Notes: generated by a model from the letters alone, not told the origin. Numbered from the stretch's first letter, positions 16,018-25,260 are shown. The stretch is 52,597 bases of DNA from an uncultured Prevotellaceae bacterium (GCA_900316575.1 ONDJ01000014.1:1-52597), one strand, 5' to 3'. Made by a program: numbers and translations.

Positions 16018-17181
16018 TTACATTCTTCCGTTCTTCAAATCGTCGGCAGCTTTGGCACGGTTCTTTGCGGCCTGTGCTGCTGTGATCGGCTTCACGGTCA
16101 TACCATCTTTAAGTGTCAACACAGCGTCGGTGACAATACGCTCGCCTGGTTGCAAACCACTGGTGACAACATAATTAGAGCCATCGTTTTGAGCCATGAT
16201 CGTGATTTCACGCGACTTCACGGTGTTGTCTGAACCTACAACATAAACAAACTTCTTGTCTTGAACTTCGTAGGTACACTTTTGTGGAATAATGATGGCT
16301 TGTGTTTGGTGGGTCGGGAAGAGAATGGTGGCCGTACCACCGCTGCGCAAAATGCGATCGGGATTGTCGAAAAGCGCACGCATGGAAACAGAACCCGTAG
16401 TTTGGTCAATGACTCCGCTTGCTGTAGCTACTGTGCCGCGCAAAGAATACTCTGAGCCATCGGCTAATTTCAAACCTACGCTGGGCATGTTGCTGATAGC
16501 ACCTTGCACACCGCCGCTCTGGCGAGTAAGCGCTAAGAGATCCTTTTCAGTCATAGAGAAGTAAACGTACATCGCCGAAATGTTGGAAACCGTTGTCAAC
16601 GCTTGCTGCGAAGAACCGCTGACCAAACTACCAAGACGATATGGAATACTACCTACTACACCGCTAACTGGAGATGTGACATTACAATAACTCAAATTGT
16701 CGCGGGCTGCAGCAAGAGCTGCTTGTGCCTGTGCCAATTGTGCTTGCAAGCTCTTCAGTTGGTTTTGAGCCATCTGCAAGTCGTATTGGCTGATGATTTC
16801 GTGATCAAAAAGGTACTGCTTGTTCTGGATCGTAAGTTCTTGAGAGGCTATATTCGCTTTCAGCACGTTGATTTGAGCTTCAGCTTGGCGCACAGCTTCT
16901 TGATACTGTACTTTGTCAAGAACAAAGAGGACTTGTCCTGCGTGGACCGCCTGTCCCTCATCAACACAAACGCGAGTGATAAAACCTGCAATTTTCGGGC
17001 GGATCTCAATATCCTCCTTACCGCGAATGGTGGCAGGATAACTCGTGTTCATTTCGGCAGTGGTGTAGTTGACGGTCTCCACCACGTACTCATTGCTTGC
17101 TTCGGGCAGTCCCTGCCCATCTTTCTTTCCGCAACTGATGGCCAGCAGCGGCAGAAGCATTAGGAAGAATGTCTTTTTCAT
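16018..17181 (-). CDS. RND efflux periplasmic adaptor (MFP) lipoprotein
   Basis: The 387-aa product starts MKKTFFLMLLPLLAISC with an SPII lipobox. It has a split lipoyl/barrel-sandwich domain (IRPKIAGFITRVCVDEGQAV... NLSYCNVTSPVSGVVG), an alpha-helical hairpin (about residues 95-150) and beta-barrel and membrane-proximal domains (LQPGERIVTDAVLTLKDGMTVKP). It joins the RND pump to the outer-membrane factor. It is first in the pump operon. Confidence 0.94.
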   Translation of the reverse strand: MKKTFFLMLLPLLAISCGKKDGQGLPEASNEYVVETVNYTTAEMNTSYPATIRGKEDIEIRPKIAGFITRVCVDEGQAVHAGQVLFVLDKVQYQEAVRQAEAQINVLKANIASQELTIQNKQYLFDHEIISQYDLQMAQNQLKSLQAQLAQAQAALAAARDNLSYCNVTSPVSGVVGSIPYRLGSLVSGSSQQALTTVSNISAMYVYFSMTEKDLLALTRQSGGVQGAISNMPSVGLKLADGSEYSLRGTVATASGVIDQTTGSVSMRALFDNPDRILRSGGTATILFPTHQTQAIIIPQKCTYEVQDKKFVYVVGSDNTVKSREITIMAQNDGSNYVVTSGLQPGERIVTDAVLTLKDGMTVKPITAAQAAKNRAKAADDLKNGRM

Positions 17182-17414
17182 TATTGTGATTGTAACTTTT
17201 ATCTATTCTCTACTTGTGAGCTTCTATAAGAACTTGTTGGCTGTCTTATTTTTAAGCGTGGCAAAAGTACAATAAAACTAGTTTAGCTTTGTTGGTTTTT
17301 AAGCAAGATATTTTGTTATCTTAAGAACTTTAATAATGTTTGACACGTTTAGTTTCAATTTTTTGACTTTTGGTGGTGTTAGGCTATGGTGACCTTGTTT
17401 TGCAGCTGGTGAAC
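17182..17414 (-). promoter_or_regulatory. Upstream region of the efflux operon with -7 box
   Basis: Minus-strand TACTTTTG at 17269-17262 matches TAnnTTTG and lies about 80 bp upstream of the MFP start. No clear -33 TTTG was seen at the usual spacing. No adjacent TetR/MarR regulator was found. Apart from this and the terminator at 17415-17458, the 303-bp gap 17182-17484 holds nothing I recognise. Confidence 0.5.
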
Positions 17415-17458
17415 ACAAAAAAACGAGGAAGCACCTCGTTAGTTGGTGCTTCCTCGTT
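17415..17458 (-). terminator. Intrinsic terminator of the DUF4878-like lipoprotein gene
   Basis: A perfect 14-bp stem (aacgaggaagcacc at 17422-17435, complement at 17445-17458, 9-nt loop) is followed on the minus strand by a run of T (17423-17415). It lies 26 bp past the stop codon. Confidence 0.88.
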
Positions 17459-17484
17459 ATTAGAGTGAATACAGTCGAGAAATA

Positions 17485-17874
17485 CTATTCTTGACCGATG
17501 CTTTCAAAATCAACGACCCAGCTGCCGTCAGACGCTTTTTTCACTTTGCAAGGAATGTAGCCAGTATCACCGTCCATGCTGCCATAGAGTTTCACGGGAA
17601 CTACGCCATCGACTTCCTCGCCTTCTTCCGTAACGAAGATTTCGGTGAAATTTGTCTCGCCGAATGAAGCCTTCAGTGCAGAAGCCATGAGAGAGGCGGG
17701 AGCACCATCGATGTCGGTGAGTGAGGCGGCGGTGTCAAAGTCTTTGTTCTTCAAAGCGTCAAAGAACTTCTGTGCGGCTTCAGCAGCACTGCCGGGTTTG
17801 ATTTCGATTGCACTTGGAGTGCAGCTTGCCAGTGTCATAAGGACTACTGCCAAAGCAAGAAGCATTTTCTTCAT
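17485..17874 (-). CDS. Small lipoprotein, DUF4878/NTF2-like
   Basis: The 129-aa product starts MKKMLLALAVVLMTLASC, a clear SPII signal. The mature part (SAAEAAQKFFDALKNKDFDTAASL... SWVVDFESI) resembles the DUF4878 / NTF2-like fold of many Bacteroidetes lipoproteins. No enzymatic motif is visible and the function is unknown. It is a single-gene transcript: -7 box upstream and strong terminator downstream. Confidence 0.8.
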   Translation of the reverse strand: MKKMLLALAVVLMTLASCTPSAIEIKPGSAAEAAQKFFDALKNKDFDTAASLTDIDGAPASLMASALKASFGETNFTEIFVTEEGEEVDGVVPVKLYGSMDGDTGYIPCKVKKASDGSWVVDFESIGQE

Positions 17875-17931
17875 TGTTGTGTGAATTTAGTTAGTGATGA
17901 TAAAGTTTGTCTTTTTATTCTTTTGTCTCGG

Positions 17932-17939
17932 CAAAGATA
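17932..17939 (-). promoter_or_regulatory. -7 promoter box for the DUF4878-like gene
   Basis: Minus-strand TATCTTTG matches TAnnTTTG, about 58 bp upstream of the start codon. Confidence 0.55.
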
Positions 17940-17987
17940 AACACTTAATCTCTAAAAAAAATTAAAAATGCTTAAAAAGTTTGCCAA

Positions 17988-20081
17988 TTATTGTTTTTCA
18001 GTGTCGGAATTCTTGAGTTCAGGGTATGAAATACGCGTGTGATAGATTTTTTTGAGACTTTCGATAAGGGTGTGCTTCGTGAGTTCGATGTCGAGAAAAC
18101 TAATAGGGCAGCGCTTGAGGTATCCTTCTTCTACGATACCATCTACGATGCGTGTGACAAGGTTGGATATGTTTTCGGCTGTGTATTCTTGCAAGCTTCT
18201 TGACGCTGCTTCCACGCCGTCGCAGATCATGAGGATAGCTTGTTCTTTGGTCATGGGGTTAGGACCAGGATAGGTGAATGCGCTTTCGTCAACTTGCTCG
18301 CCTCGGTGCTTGTTCATCCAATTGATGTAGAAGTATTTTACCTTGCCGCGCCCATGGTGAGTAAGGATGAAGTCGCAAATTTCCTTTGGCAGATTGTGCT
18401 CATGAGCGATGCGTATGCCTTCCTTGACATGGCTGATAATCATTTTAGCACTTTCTTTTTCGTCATCAATGCTGTCGTGCGGGTTTACTCCACTTTGATT
18501 TTCGGTGAAGTAGGTGGGATTTGCCATTTTGCCTATGTCGTGGTAGAAGGCACCAGTCCTGACCAATTGCACGCGCGCATCTATTTTCTTGGCAACGTCT
18601 GTGGCCAAATTGGCTACCATCATGGAATGGTTGAATGTGCCTTGTGCGTTTTGGGAAAGTGATGAAAGGATTTTGTTGTTGATGTTCATCAGTTCGAGCA
18701 TGGTCATTGTGGAACTGATACCAAAAGTGCGCTCAAGTAAGTAGAGTAGGGGATAGCCCGAAAGCATAAGCAGTCCACCAATCGCGATATATGCAAAGTG
18801 CGAACGATTGAGTCCTGAAAAGCCCGTTCCCTGCGAGAGATCGAATACAAGGGCAAAGAAGAGGCTGACGACTGTAATGATCGTTGTGATGCGCAGAAGT
18901 TGTGAACGCTCGGTGAGCTCAGATACGCTAAATATGGCTGCCAGACCTGCCGTAATTTCTATGAGTAAGAACTCGTAGGGTGCACTCATGGCGAGAGAGG
19001 CGATGATCAGCGTGATGAGCAACGTGGCAAAGGCTGTGCGCGAATCAAAGAAGACGCGCATGAAAACAGCTACAAGCGCAAAGGGCACTATATATATACT
19101 GAGTGTTTTGTAGATGAGCAACAAGTGGCTTATCAAGGGGAATACAGTGATGAGTGTGAAAATGAGAAGGATTGAGGGGGTTGACCGAAGAATGTGAGGA
19201 CGGAATGTGTAGAGATAGAGTACTTCGGCAATAAGTAGTAGAGCGATAAAGAGGGCTTGTCCTAAGAGGAGCTCCCATAAACCACGATCGTTCTCCTCAC
19301 CGCGTATCGTAAGGTCGCGCTGATAAGAGTCAAGGATTTTTGCTTTCTGTTCGGTAACGAGTTCGCCGCGATCAATAATTTTTTCACCTTTTTTTACCAT
19401 GCCATGGGTTTCAGAAATCATAGCAACAGCCTCGTCAATAGATGTCTGGGTCTTTTTCTTGTCAAGCACGATGTTGGGGAGCAAGTAGTTTTGCAAGTCA
19501 ACGCTTGAAAGAATGTCACGATGAAAATTGGCTGTGTCAGCGTTCATGATTTCTTCATAAGCCGTGCGAATGTTTTTTACGTCTTCGACATTACGGCTTT
19601 CAGCCTCTTTCCCGCTGACAATGCGAATGCTTTTGGGTGAAAAAGCGGTAAGATTTTCGGCATCGGTCATAGACATGATGCCTGCATCATAAGCGTCCTG
19701 GAGTTTTGAGGCGAGGTGGCGAGCGTAGTTCTCAGGAAGACCTTCGAACTTTTTGTTTTGGAAATCTTTGAGAAACGTTTCTATTTGGCGTGATGCTACA
19801 GTGCTGTCAATACTAAAGTATGGCAATGCCTCGCTGCGCACAGTTTTGTGCTCGGCTTCAAGTTCTTCGGCTGTTTTGTAAACAGGAAATTGTTCTGGTG
19901 CATAGAGCGAAGCATAGTGCCAGGGCTCGCCAACGTTGTAAAAATATCCCACACTCTCTGCTCGTGGCAATACGATCGTAAGCACCAATGTGCTTACGAT
20001 AAATGTTGCTGCAAGTATGCCCCACTTGAAACTGCCTACACTGGAAGTGGCAGAACTCTTCTTTGATCTGGTTTTAAGCAT
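17988..20081 (-). CDS. 7TM receptor-type HD phosphohydrolase (PgpH-like)
   Basis: This 697-aa protein has an N-terminal membrane segment (about residues 18-40), an extracytoplasmic 7TMR-HDED-type domain (about 60-270), a block of hydrophobic helices (about 275-470) and a cytoplasmic HD domain. HD-site residues are seen in NHSMMVANLA, FYHDIGKMANP, ILTHHGRGK and CDGVEAASRS. Listeria PgpH with this layout degrades cyclic di-AMP, so c-di-AMP phosphodiesterase is the best inference. It follows trpB on the same strand with palindromic repeat B in the 116-bp gap. Confidence 0.9.
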   Translation of the reverse strand: MLKTRSKKSSATSSVGSFKWGILAATFIVSTLVLTIVLPRAESVGYFYNVGEPWHYASLYAPEQFPVYKTAEELEAEHKTVRSEALPYFSIDSTVASRQIETFLKDFQNKKFEGLPENYARHLASKLQDAYDAGIMSMTDAENLTAFSPKSIRIVSGKEAESRNVEDVKNIRTAYEEIMNADTANFHRDILSSVDLQNYLLPNIVLDKKKTQTSIDEAVAMISETHGMVKKGEKIIDRGELVTEQKAKILDSYQRDLTIRGEENDRGLWELLLGQALFIALLLIAEVLYLYTFRPHILRSTPSILLIFTLITVFPLISHLLLIYKTLSIYIVPFALVAVFMRVFFDSRTAFATLLITLIIASLAMSAPYEFLLIEITAGLAAIFSVSELTERSQLLRITTIITVVSLFFALVFDLSQGTGFSGLNRSHFAYIAIGGLLMLSGYPLLYLLERTFGISSTMTMLELMNINNKILSSLSQNAQGTFNHSMMVANLATDVAKKIDARVQLVRTGAFYHDIGKMANPTYFTENQSGVNPHDSIDDEKESAKMIISHVKEGIRIAHEHNLPKEICDFILTHHGRGKVKYFYINWMNKHRGEQVDESAFTYPGPNPMTKEQAILMICDGVEAASRSLQEYTAENISNLVTRIVDGIVEEGYLKRCPISFLDIELTKHTLIESLKKIYHTRISYPELKNSDTEKQ

Positions 20082-20093
20082 TATGATATTTTG

Positions 20094-20204
20094 CTATTTG
20101 ACAATTTACAATTAGGTAATTCGGCGGACGTTTCGAAGTGCGGTGGTCTAATTGTAAATCGTCAAATAGTCAGATAGAATAGTCAGATTGTAAATTGTCA
20201 AATA
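20094..20204. repeat. Intergenic palindromic repeat, copy B plus extra half-site
   Basis: Left arm 20094-20115 (CTATTTGACAATTTACAA...) pairs with right arm 20148-20169 with one mismatch in 22. The loop contains TTTCGAA. A third half-site (attgtaaattgtcaaata, 20187-20204) runs into the trpB stop codon (TGA at 20200-20198). Lies between trpB and the HD gene. Confidence 0.85.
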
Positions 20205-21562
20205 AGCTGTGGTACAGCTTCAAGATTCTTGGCAATTTCGTCGTCAGTGACTTTATAGTCGCCCAAGTCTCCGCTGATGAAACTGTCGTAAGCTGTCATG
20301 TCAATCAGGCCATGTCCGCTTAGGTTAAATAGTATTACTTTTTCTTCGCCAGTTTCCTTTGCCTTCAAAGCTTCACGAATGGTGGCTGCGATAGCATGGC
20401 TTGATTCCGGTGCGGGAATGATGCCTTCGCTGCGAGCAAAGCACAATGCGGCCTTAAACGCCTCGGTCTGAGGAATGTCGGTGCCTTGCATCAAACCGTC
20501 TTTCAAGAGTTGAGAGACAATGACACCTGCTCCATGATAGCGCAGGCCACCAGCATGGATGTTGGCGGGATGGAAGTTGTGTCCCAAAGTGTACATGGGT
20601 AATAGGGGGGTATAGCCGCTTTCGTCGCCGAAGTCATAGCGGAATTGTCCACGGGTGAGTTTAGGACAGCTTTCGGGCTCGGCTGCTATAAAGGTGGTTT
20701 GGCGGCCTTCGAGAATGGTGTGGCGCAAAAATGGAAAAGCAATGCCACTGAAATTTGAACCGCCGCCAAAGCAGGCAATAACAATGTCAGGATATTCCCC
20801 AGCCATTTCCATTTGCTTTTCAGCTTCTAAGCCTATGATGGTCTGGTGAAGTGAAACGTGGCTTAGTACAGAGCCGAGAGTATATTTACAGCCCGGCGTA
20901 GTTGTAGCAAGTTCTATGGCTTCGGATATGGCAGAGCCGAGCGAACCACTATAGTTGGGATTTTGCGTGATGAGATCTTTTCCTGCACGAGTACTCATTG
21001 ACGGCGAACCTTCTACTGTGGCTCCGAAAGTGCGCATGATCATAGAGCGATAAGGCTTTTGCTGCATGGAGATTTTCACCTGATACACGGCACATTCAAG
21101 TCCGAAGACCTTTGCTGCATAGGCTAACGCTGCACCCCACTGACCGGCCCCAGTTTCTGTCGTAACGTTTGTGACTCCTTCTTTCTTGCAGTAATAGCAT
21201 TGAGGCAATGCACTGTTGACTTTGTGAGAGCCAAGCGGGTTGACGCTCTCGTTCTTGAAATAGATGTGAGCCGGCGTGTCGAGCACTTTTTCCAAACCAT
21301 AGGCGCGCACTAAGGGTGTACTGCGATAACTCTTATATTGGTCGAGCACTTCTTCGGGAATTTCAATCCAGGGATCTGTTTGGTTGAGTTCCTGACGTGC
21401 ACATTCTTCTGCAAAGATAGGATAAAGGTCTTCAGGCTTAATCGGTTGGTGTGTCCCAGGGTGAAGCAAATCCTGAGGTTTGTTTTTCATGTCAGCCTGA
21501 ATATTGTACCAGTGGGTAGGCAGTTCGCTCTCGTTGAGCAAAAAACGTTTTTGTTTCATCAT
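20198..21562 (-). CDS. trpB: Tryptophan synthase beta-like protein, TrpB2 type
   Basis: The 454-aa protein is longer than TrpB1 (about 400 aa) and has the TrpB2 pattern: N-terminal HPGTHQPIKPEDLYPIF, PLP lysine in NPLGSHKVNSAL (Lys114), ETGAGQWGAALAYA, and the glycine-rich phosphate-binding loop CFGGGSNFSG. It would make tryptophan from indole and serine. No trpA or other trp gene is nearby, typical for TrpB2, thought to act as an indole-salvage enzyme. The last codon and stop lie in a repeat half-site. Gene flanked by palindromes C (upstream) and B (downstream). Confidence 0.93.
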   Translation of the reverse strand: MMKQKRFLLNESELPTHWYNIQADMKNKPQDLLHPGTHQPIKPEDLYPIFAEECARQELNQTDPWIEIPEEVLDQYKSYRSTPLVRAYGLEKVLDTPAHIYFKNESVNPLGSHKVNSALPQCYYCKKEGVTNVTTETGAGQWGAALAYAAKVFGLECAVYQVKISMQQKPYRSMIMRTFGATVEGSPSMSTRAGKDLITQNPNYSGSLGSAISEAIELATTTPGCKYTLGSVLSHVSLHQTIIGLEAEKQMEMAGEYPDIVIACFGGGSNFSGIAFPFLRHTILEGRQTTFIAAEPESCPKLTRGQFRYDFGDESGYTPLLPMYTLGHNFHPANIHAGGLRYHGAGVIVSQLLKDGLMQGTDIPQTEAFKAALCFARSEGIIPAPESSHAIAATIREALKAKETGEEKVILFNLSGHGLIDMTAYDSFISGDLGDYKVTDDEIAKNLEAVPQLI

Positions 21563-21570
21563 TGTATTTA

Positions 21571-21648
21571 CTATTTGACTATTTACAATTAGACCTCTGA
21601 GCTTTGAAAGGTCCGCAGAATGATCAGATTATCAATCGCCTAATTGTC
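21571..21648. repeat. Intergenic palindromic repeat, copy C
   Basis: Left arm 21571-21594 (CTATTTGACTATTTACAA...) with a weaker right arm ending CTAATTGTC at 21640-21648, overlapping the stop codon of the GH84 gene. The loop holds CTTTGAAAG. Lies in the 77-bp gap between GH84 and trpB. Confidence 0.65.
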
Positions 21649-23895
21649 CGCTGGAATGATTTCAAAGAAACTACCGCTTTCTTGACTGAAACCAATGTTG
21701 CCCTCGTTATTACAGCGCCACCAAGCTGTTCCTCCATTTTGTGCATTGCGAATGAGGAAACCATCTGAGTTTGGAGCTTTTGTAATTTGATAGGTGTTCC
21801 AAAGTTCGTTGTAGGGATTGGTTCCGAAACGCCCCACTTCATTCAAATAGCGTCGGTTTTGGTTGCATACCAACGAATAACGATTGGTGGCAGGACTTAG
21901 TTCTATGGTCCATTCTTGACGCTGAGGATTGATGGTGTCGCGTTCTGCTACAAAGAGAGCTTGAGCACCTGGTACTTGTGGAGTGACATCCGTGAGATAT
22001 TTGTCGTCACATTTGATGAAGTATGTACCGTCGGGAATAAGCTGCGCTGGGAAAACATTGAGCTGGTAAGTGTAGCCCGCTTGTCGATATTCCTTTTCAA
22101 GCCGTTTTGCTTCAGCGCGTAGCCAAGGTTCTACACGCAATGTGGCAACAACTGGCGCCGCCGTTTTTATGCTTCCTGAAAAGTCGCGCGAACGCAGTGC
22201 ACGTCCTTGTTCTGTGAGTTGGGTGTAGGCTACATAAGACTGGATAAAGCCAAGACTGTCTCTTTGAGCTAATGCCTTGCGTAAGTTCAATATGCGCAAT
22301 CCACGCTCAGCCACGATACGCCCAGCTTCAAACCATGGAGATATCTCCTGCGAAAGGGCTGGTGCTGTCGTCCCCGCTTGGGTACTTTCAATCAGCATTT
22401 GCGAAGCGTGTTTTAATTGAGCAAACCATGCTCGAAGCGAATCTTCGTCGTTTGTTTGAGGGAAATCGGTGGATTCACCGTAGCGACGCAATCCGTGTCC
22501 TGTAGCTCCGAGGTCAACATTGTTTTCACAGAATATGCGCAGTGCCTCCTCGTCAAGTCCCGTTTGAGCCATGAAGTTGATAGCTCTATTCCACGACGCA
22601 TGGGCATCGTAAGCGGGTGTGTTCCAGGTGTATTCGGCGATAGAAAACAGACTAATCTTAGAAGCTTCGGCATATTCCATTGGGTTACTACAGAAACCGC
22701 TTACCATTGGTGCAATGTCAAGGCCATTACCATACGTTGGCCCCATCAACAAGTGGTCAATGCAATAGTCTGTTACAGGATAGTTGAGCCAAATGTATGC
22801 CTTGCGGTTTATCTGCTCGTTGATCCAAACCATGTCATCGCGTTCAATCATATCAACAACAGTAGCTCCAGTCCACATGATACGCACGCTCGGATCCATG
22901 CGCGTACCCAAAGTGTGGAGATAATCACCGCGCGTCCACGACTTATTATATTGTGTAGGGCACATCATTAGTGGCGCTACATTTTGGTGCTTCATCACAA
23001 ACTCCCGATGCAAAAAGTTGAGCAGGTCGGCTTGTTTTTCAGCGCGCGTTCCTTCTCCACCTATATCATCAAAGAAAACACAAAATGCACGTACGCCAAT
23101 GTCATACATTTTCTCAAGTTTGTGGAGAATAGCCAAGCTGTCTGCCTTGTTCCACTGAATATCAAGCCCGGGGTGTATGGCCCAAACAAATTCCACGTGG
23201 TGATAGCGCGCAGTTTCAGCCAACTCTTTGATGAGCGAGGCTTCCTTTGCAGGATACGGATCGCGCCAATGTGTGCGATGGTAGGGGTCGTCTTTGGGAC
23301 CATAAACATAAACATTCATTCCGTACGAACCCATAAACTGAAACATACTCAACCGCTCGGCATGGGTGTAGGGATTTCCATAAAAGCCCTCTATAATCCC
23401 ACGCTCGGGCATGCTGGGCCAGTCTCGAATTTCACAACATGGAAGAGCTCTTTTTCCTTTCATCAGAGCCAAGAGGCCGCGTACACCGTAGTATTCTCCT
23501 GCAGCGTCATTGGCTGCAATGATCACTTTGTCGCGTGTGATCTTTATCAGATAACCGCCAGATACTTTAGGAATTTGAGCTTCATAGGCTTTGACAGCTT
23601 TCTCGCCACGACAGCCAATGACATATTTCGTTTTACTGTTGCCTTTAGCGAAGCTACCCATACTTCTTAATAGTTCGTCCCGAGCAGCTGCATCGCAAGT
23701 GCTTTCGCCCACAATCTTTTGCGGATAGATACTATATAGCGTGTCGCCAGTATATGTTATATCCTTAAAGCCTGGATGCAGGTTGGGCAGTGAGGTTGCC
23801 GAGTTTGGTGCTTGTGCATAGGCACTGTACGCCAGGCAAACAAACATAAACAAGGTTAGCGCTCTTTTCAATGAAGGTTTTGCAAGTAGTTTCAT
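21640..23895 (-). CDS. GH84 O-GlcNAcase / beta-N-acetylglucosaminidase
   Basis: The 751-aa product begins MKLLAKPSLKRALTLFMFV, a signal peptide ending near AYA. An N-terminal GH20b-like domain precedes the GH84 catalytic domain, with MPERGIIEGFYGNPYTHAER and the catalytic Asp pair in CVFFDDIGGEG (Asp276-Asp277; Asp242-Asp243 in B. thetaiotaomicron BtGH84). The C-terminal part (about residue 600 on) includes ricin-like text (GTYFIKCDDKYLTD..., NRYSLVCNQNRRYLNE), absent from my memory of BtGH84, so possibly an added carbohydrate-binding module. The start at 23895 is chosen because a -7 box lies between it and an upstream in-frame ATG (24084). It would cleave terminal beta-GlcNAc in the periplasm or at the surface. 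Confidence 0.93.
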   Translation of the reverse strand: MKLLAKPSLKRALTLFMFVCLAYSAYAQAPNSATSLPNLHPGFKDITYTGDTLYSIYPQKIVGESTCDAAARDELLRSMGSFAKGNSKTKYVIGCRGEKAVKAYEAQIPKVSGGYLIKITRDKVIIAANDAAGEYYGVRGLLALMKGKRALPCCEIRDWPSMPERGIIEGFYGNPYTHAERLSMFQFMGSYGMNVYVYGPKDDPYHRTHWRDPYPAKEASLIKELAETARYHHVEFVWAIHPGLDIQWNKADSLAILHKLEKMYDIGVRAFCVFFDDIGGEGTRAEKQADLLNFLHREFVMKHQNVAPLMMCPTQYNKSWTRGDYLHTLGTRMDPSVRIMWTGATVVDMIERDDMVWINEQINRKAYIWLNYPVTDYCIDHLLMGPTYGNGLDIAPMVSGFCSNPMEYAEASKISLFSIAEYTWNTPAYDAHASWNRAINFMAQTGLDEEALRIFCENNVDLGATGHGLRRYGESTDFPQTNDEDSLRAWFAQLKHASQMLIESTQAGTTAPALSQEISPWFEAGRIVAERGLRILNLRKALAQRDSLGFIQSYVAYTQLTEQGRALRSRDFSGSIKTAAPVVATLRVEPWLRAEAKRLEKEYRQAGYTYQLNVFPAQLIPDGTYFIKCDDKYLTDVTPQVPGAQALFVAERDTINPQRQEWTIELSPATNRYSLVCNQNRRYLNEVGRFGTNPYNELWNTYQITKAPNSDGFLIRNAQNGGTAWWRCNNEGNIGFSQESGSFFEIIPADN

Positions 23896-23937
23896 CTGTA
23901 CATGTTGTTTTTTATCCGAAGAATGTTTTGTAGCAAG

Positions 23938-23945
23938 CAAAGATA
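23938..23945 (-). promoter_or_regulatory. -7 promoter box for GH84
   Basis: Minus-strand TATCTTTG matches TAnnTTTG, 43 bp upstream of the chosen start and inside the longer alternative frame, so it decides the start. Confidence 0.6.
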
Positions 23946-24084
23946 TGTTGTTCTTGCTTAATAGCCAAATAGTCTGAGTTGAAATGTGACAAATTGGCGT
24001 AACTAAGTGTGTCTTTTTTGACGTTTTGTTAGTGAAGAGTCTTTGTTTGCTTGTCAAAATGATAAGAGCTCGTGTAAAAGACAT

Positions 24085-25260
24085 TCATTGATAGCCATAG
24101 ACGAGGCCATACTTTTCGTGCAAATGGCGTAAGCTTCCGTCTGCTTTCATTTCTTGGATTGCTGCGTTCACAAAGTTAAGCAAGTCTTCTTGCCCCTTTT
24201 GCATCAATATGCCGATTTCGCCGTGGGTGAAAGGGGCATTGAGAAGCGGTGCGGCAAGGCGAGTGTCTGTTTGAACGTAATAGGGGGCTTCTGTGATTTC
24301 GGTAATCATGACGTCAGCCTTTCCTTCTGCAACAAGCGAGGGGATTTCCTCGTTTTTTTGGTGAACAATGATGGTGGCGTGGGTGAGGTTCTTCAGAGCA
24401 AATTGTTCGTTGAGCCCACCTGGATTGACCATGACTCGAACTTCCGGGCGGTCAATGTCGGAGAGCGATGTGAAGCGGTGGGTATCCTCCGAGCGACAAA
24501 GAATAGTTTTTCCATTGACCAGATAACCTTCGCTCATCAACATACTTTCTTTTCGTGCGTCTGTTATCGTAATTCCGCCGATTGCAAAGTCGAACCTTTG
24601 AGGCGAGTAGAGCACATCAGCACTCAGCGTGGGCCATGAAGTTTTGACGAAGCTTATTTCTACACCGAGCCTGCGGGCTATTTCTTGTGCGACTTCTATG
24701 CCAAATCCCCAATATAAATCTGTTTCGGTCTCATAGAACGAAAGCGGTCGATAGTCTCCCGTAGTTCCAACAAGCAAGGCCCCACGCAATGCTATCTCTG
24801 CAATTTTCCCGTTGGTTGGTACATCAGTGTCAGACGACAGAATAAATACGGATTGTTGGCTATTGTCTTTACCAAACTGAATAGCTTCAGGCAATGCGTC
24901 CTCGTGAAAGAGTCGTGTGCTGTCGAAATAGTATAAGCCATTTACACTATTGTACCAACCGCCGACGTAGCCTTCATGTTCAAGAGCATGACGGACTACG
25001 TCTTCAAGCTGATTGCGTGAATGTCTGTTTTGGGTTGCAGCATAACTGACGGCGATGCCTTCAGCTGGCTCGGTCATGGTGCGTATGTCGAGCGTAAATC
25101 CATCGGGGTGCAACTGGCTGAAGCTCCAAACTTTGTCGGCAATTGCAGACAAGCTGTCGCTTGATAGTTTTTCATTCTCCGACGAGCACGCTGATGAAGC
25201 AATTGCGCAACTAAGTGCCAAAAGCATTGGCAGAATTAGGCGCTTCCAAGTGTAGACCAT
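24085..25260 (-). CDS. Lipoprotein: unknown N-terminal domain fused to PheC-like cyclohexadienyl dehydratase / SBP3 domain
   Basis: The 391-aa product from ATG 25260 has an SPII signal with lipobox ASSAC (Cys25). Residues about 53-141 (DGFTLDIRTMTEPAEGIAVSY..., VGGWYNSVNGLYYFDSTRLF) look like a small domain I associate with proteins of mobile elements. Residues about 158-391 are a type-3 solute-binding fold whose motifs VGTTGDYRPLSFYE, SFVKTSWPTLSAD, RPEVRVMVNPGGLNEQFALKNL and GKADVMITEITEA parallel P. aeruginosa cyclohexadienyl dehydratase PheC (prephenate/arogenate to phenylpyruvate/phenylalanine). A plain amino-acid binding protein is the alternative; no ABC permease is adjacent. An alternative start is at 25281. 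It follows the MFS gene, so export and periplasmic conversion could be linked. Confidence 0.75.
   Translation of the reverse strand: MVYTWKRLILPMLLALSCAIASSACSSENEKLSSDSLSAIADKVWSFSQLHPDGFTLDIRTMTEPAEGIAVSYAATQNRHSRNQLEDVVRHALEHEGYVGGWYNSVNGLYYFDSTRLFHEDALPEAIQFGKDNSQQSVFILSSDTDVPTNGKIAEIALRGALLVGTTGDYRPLSFYETETDLYWGFGIEVAQEIARRLGVEISFVKTSWPTLSADVLYSPQRFDFAIGGITITDARKESMLMSEGYLVNGKTILCRSEDTHRFTSLSDIDRPEVRVMVNPGGLNEQFALKNLTHATIIVHQKNEEIPSLVAEGKADVMITEITEAPYYVQTDTRLAAPLLNAPFTHGEIGILMQKGQEDLLNFVNAAIQEMKADGSLRHLHEKYGLVYGYQ

Noticed and set aside
23896-24084. Longer N-terminus for GH84
   Set aside because: It precedes a clear signal peptide and includes the likely -7 box.
24085-25260. Simple amino-acid ABC transporter binding protein
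   Set aside because: No permease or ATPase gene is nearby and the motif series is closer to PheC; kept only as an alternative.
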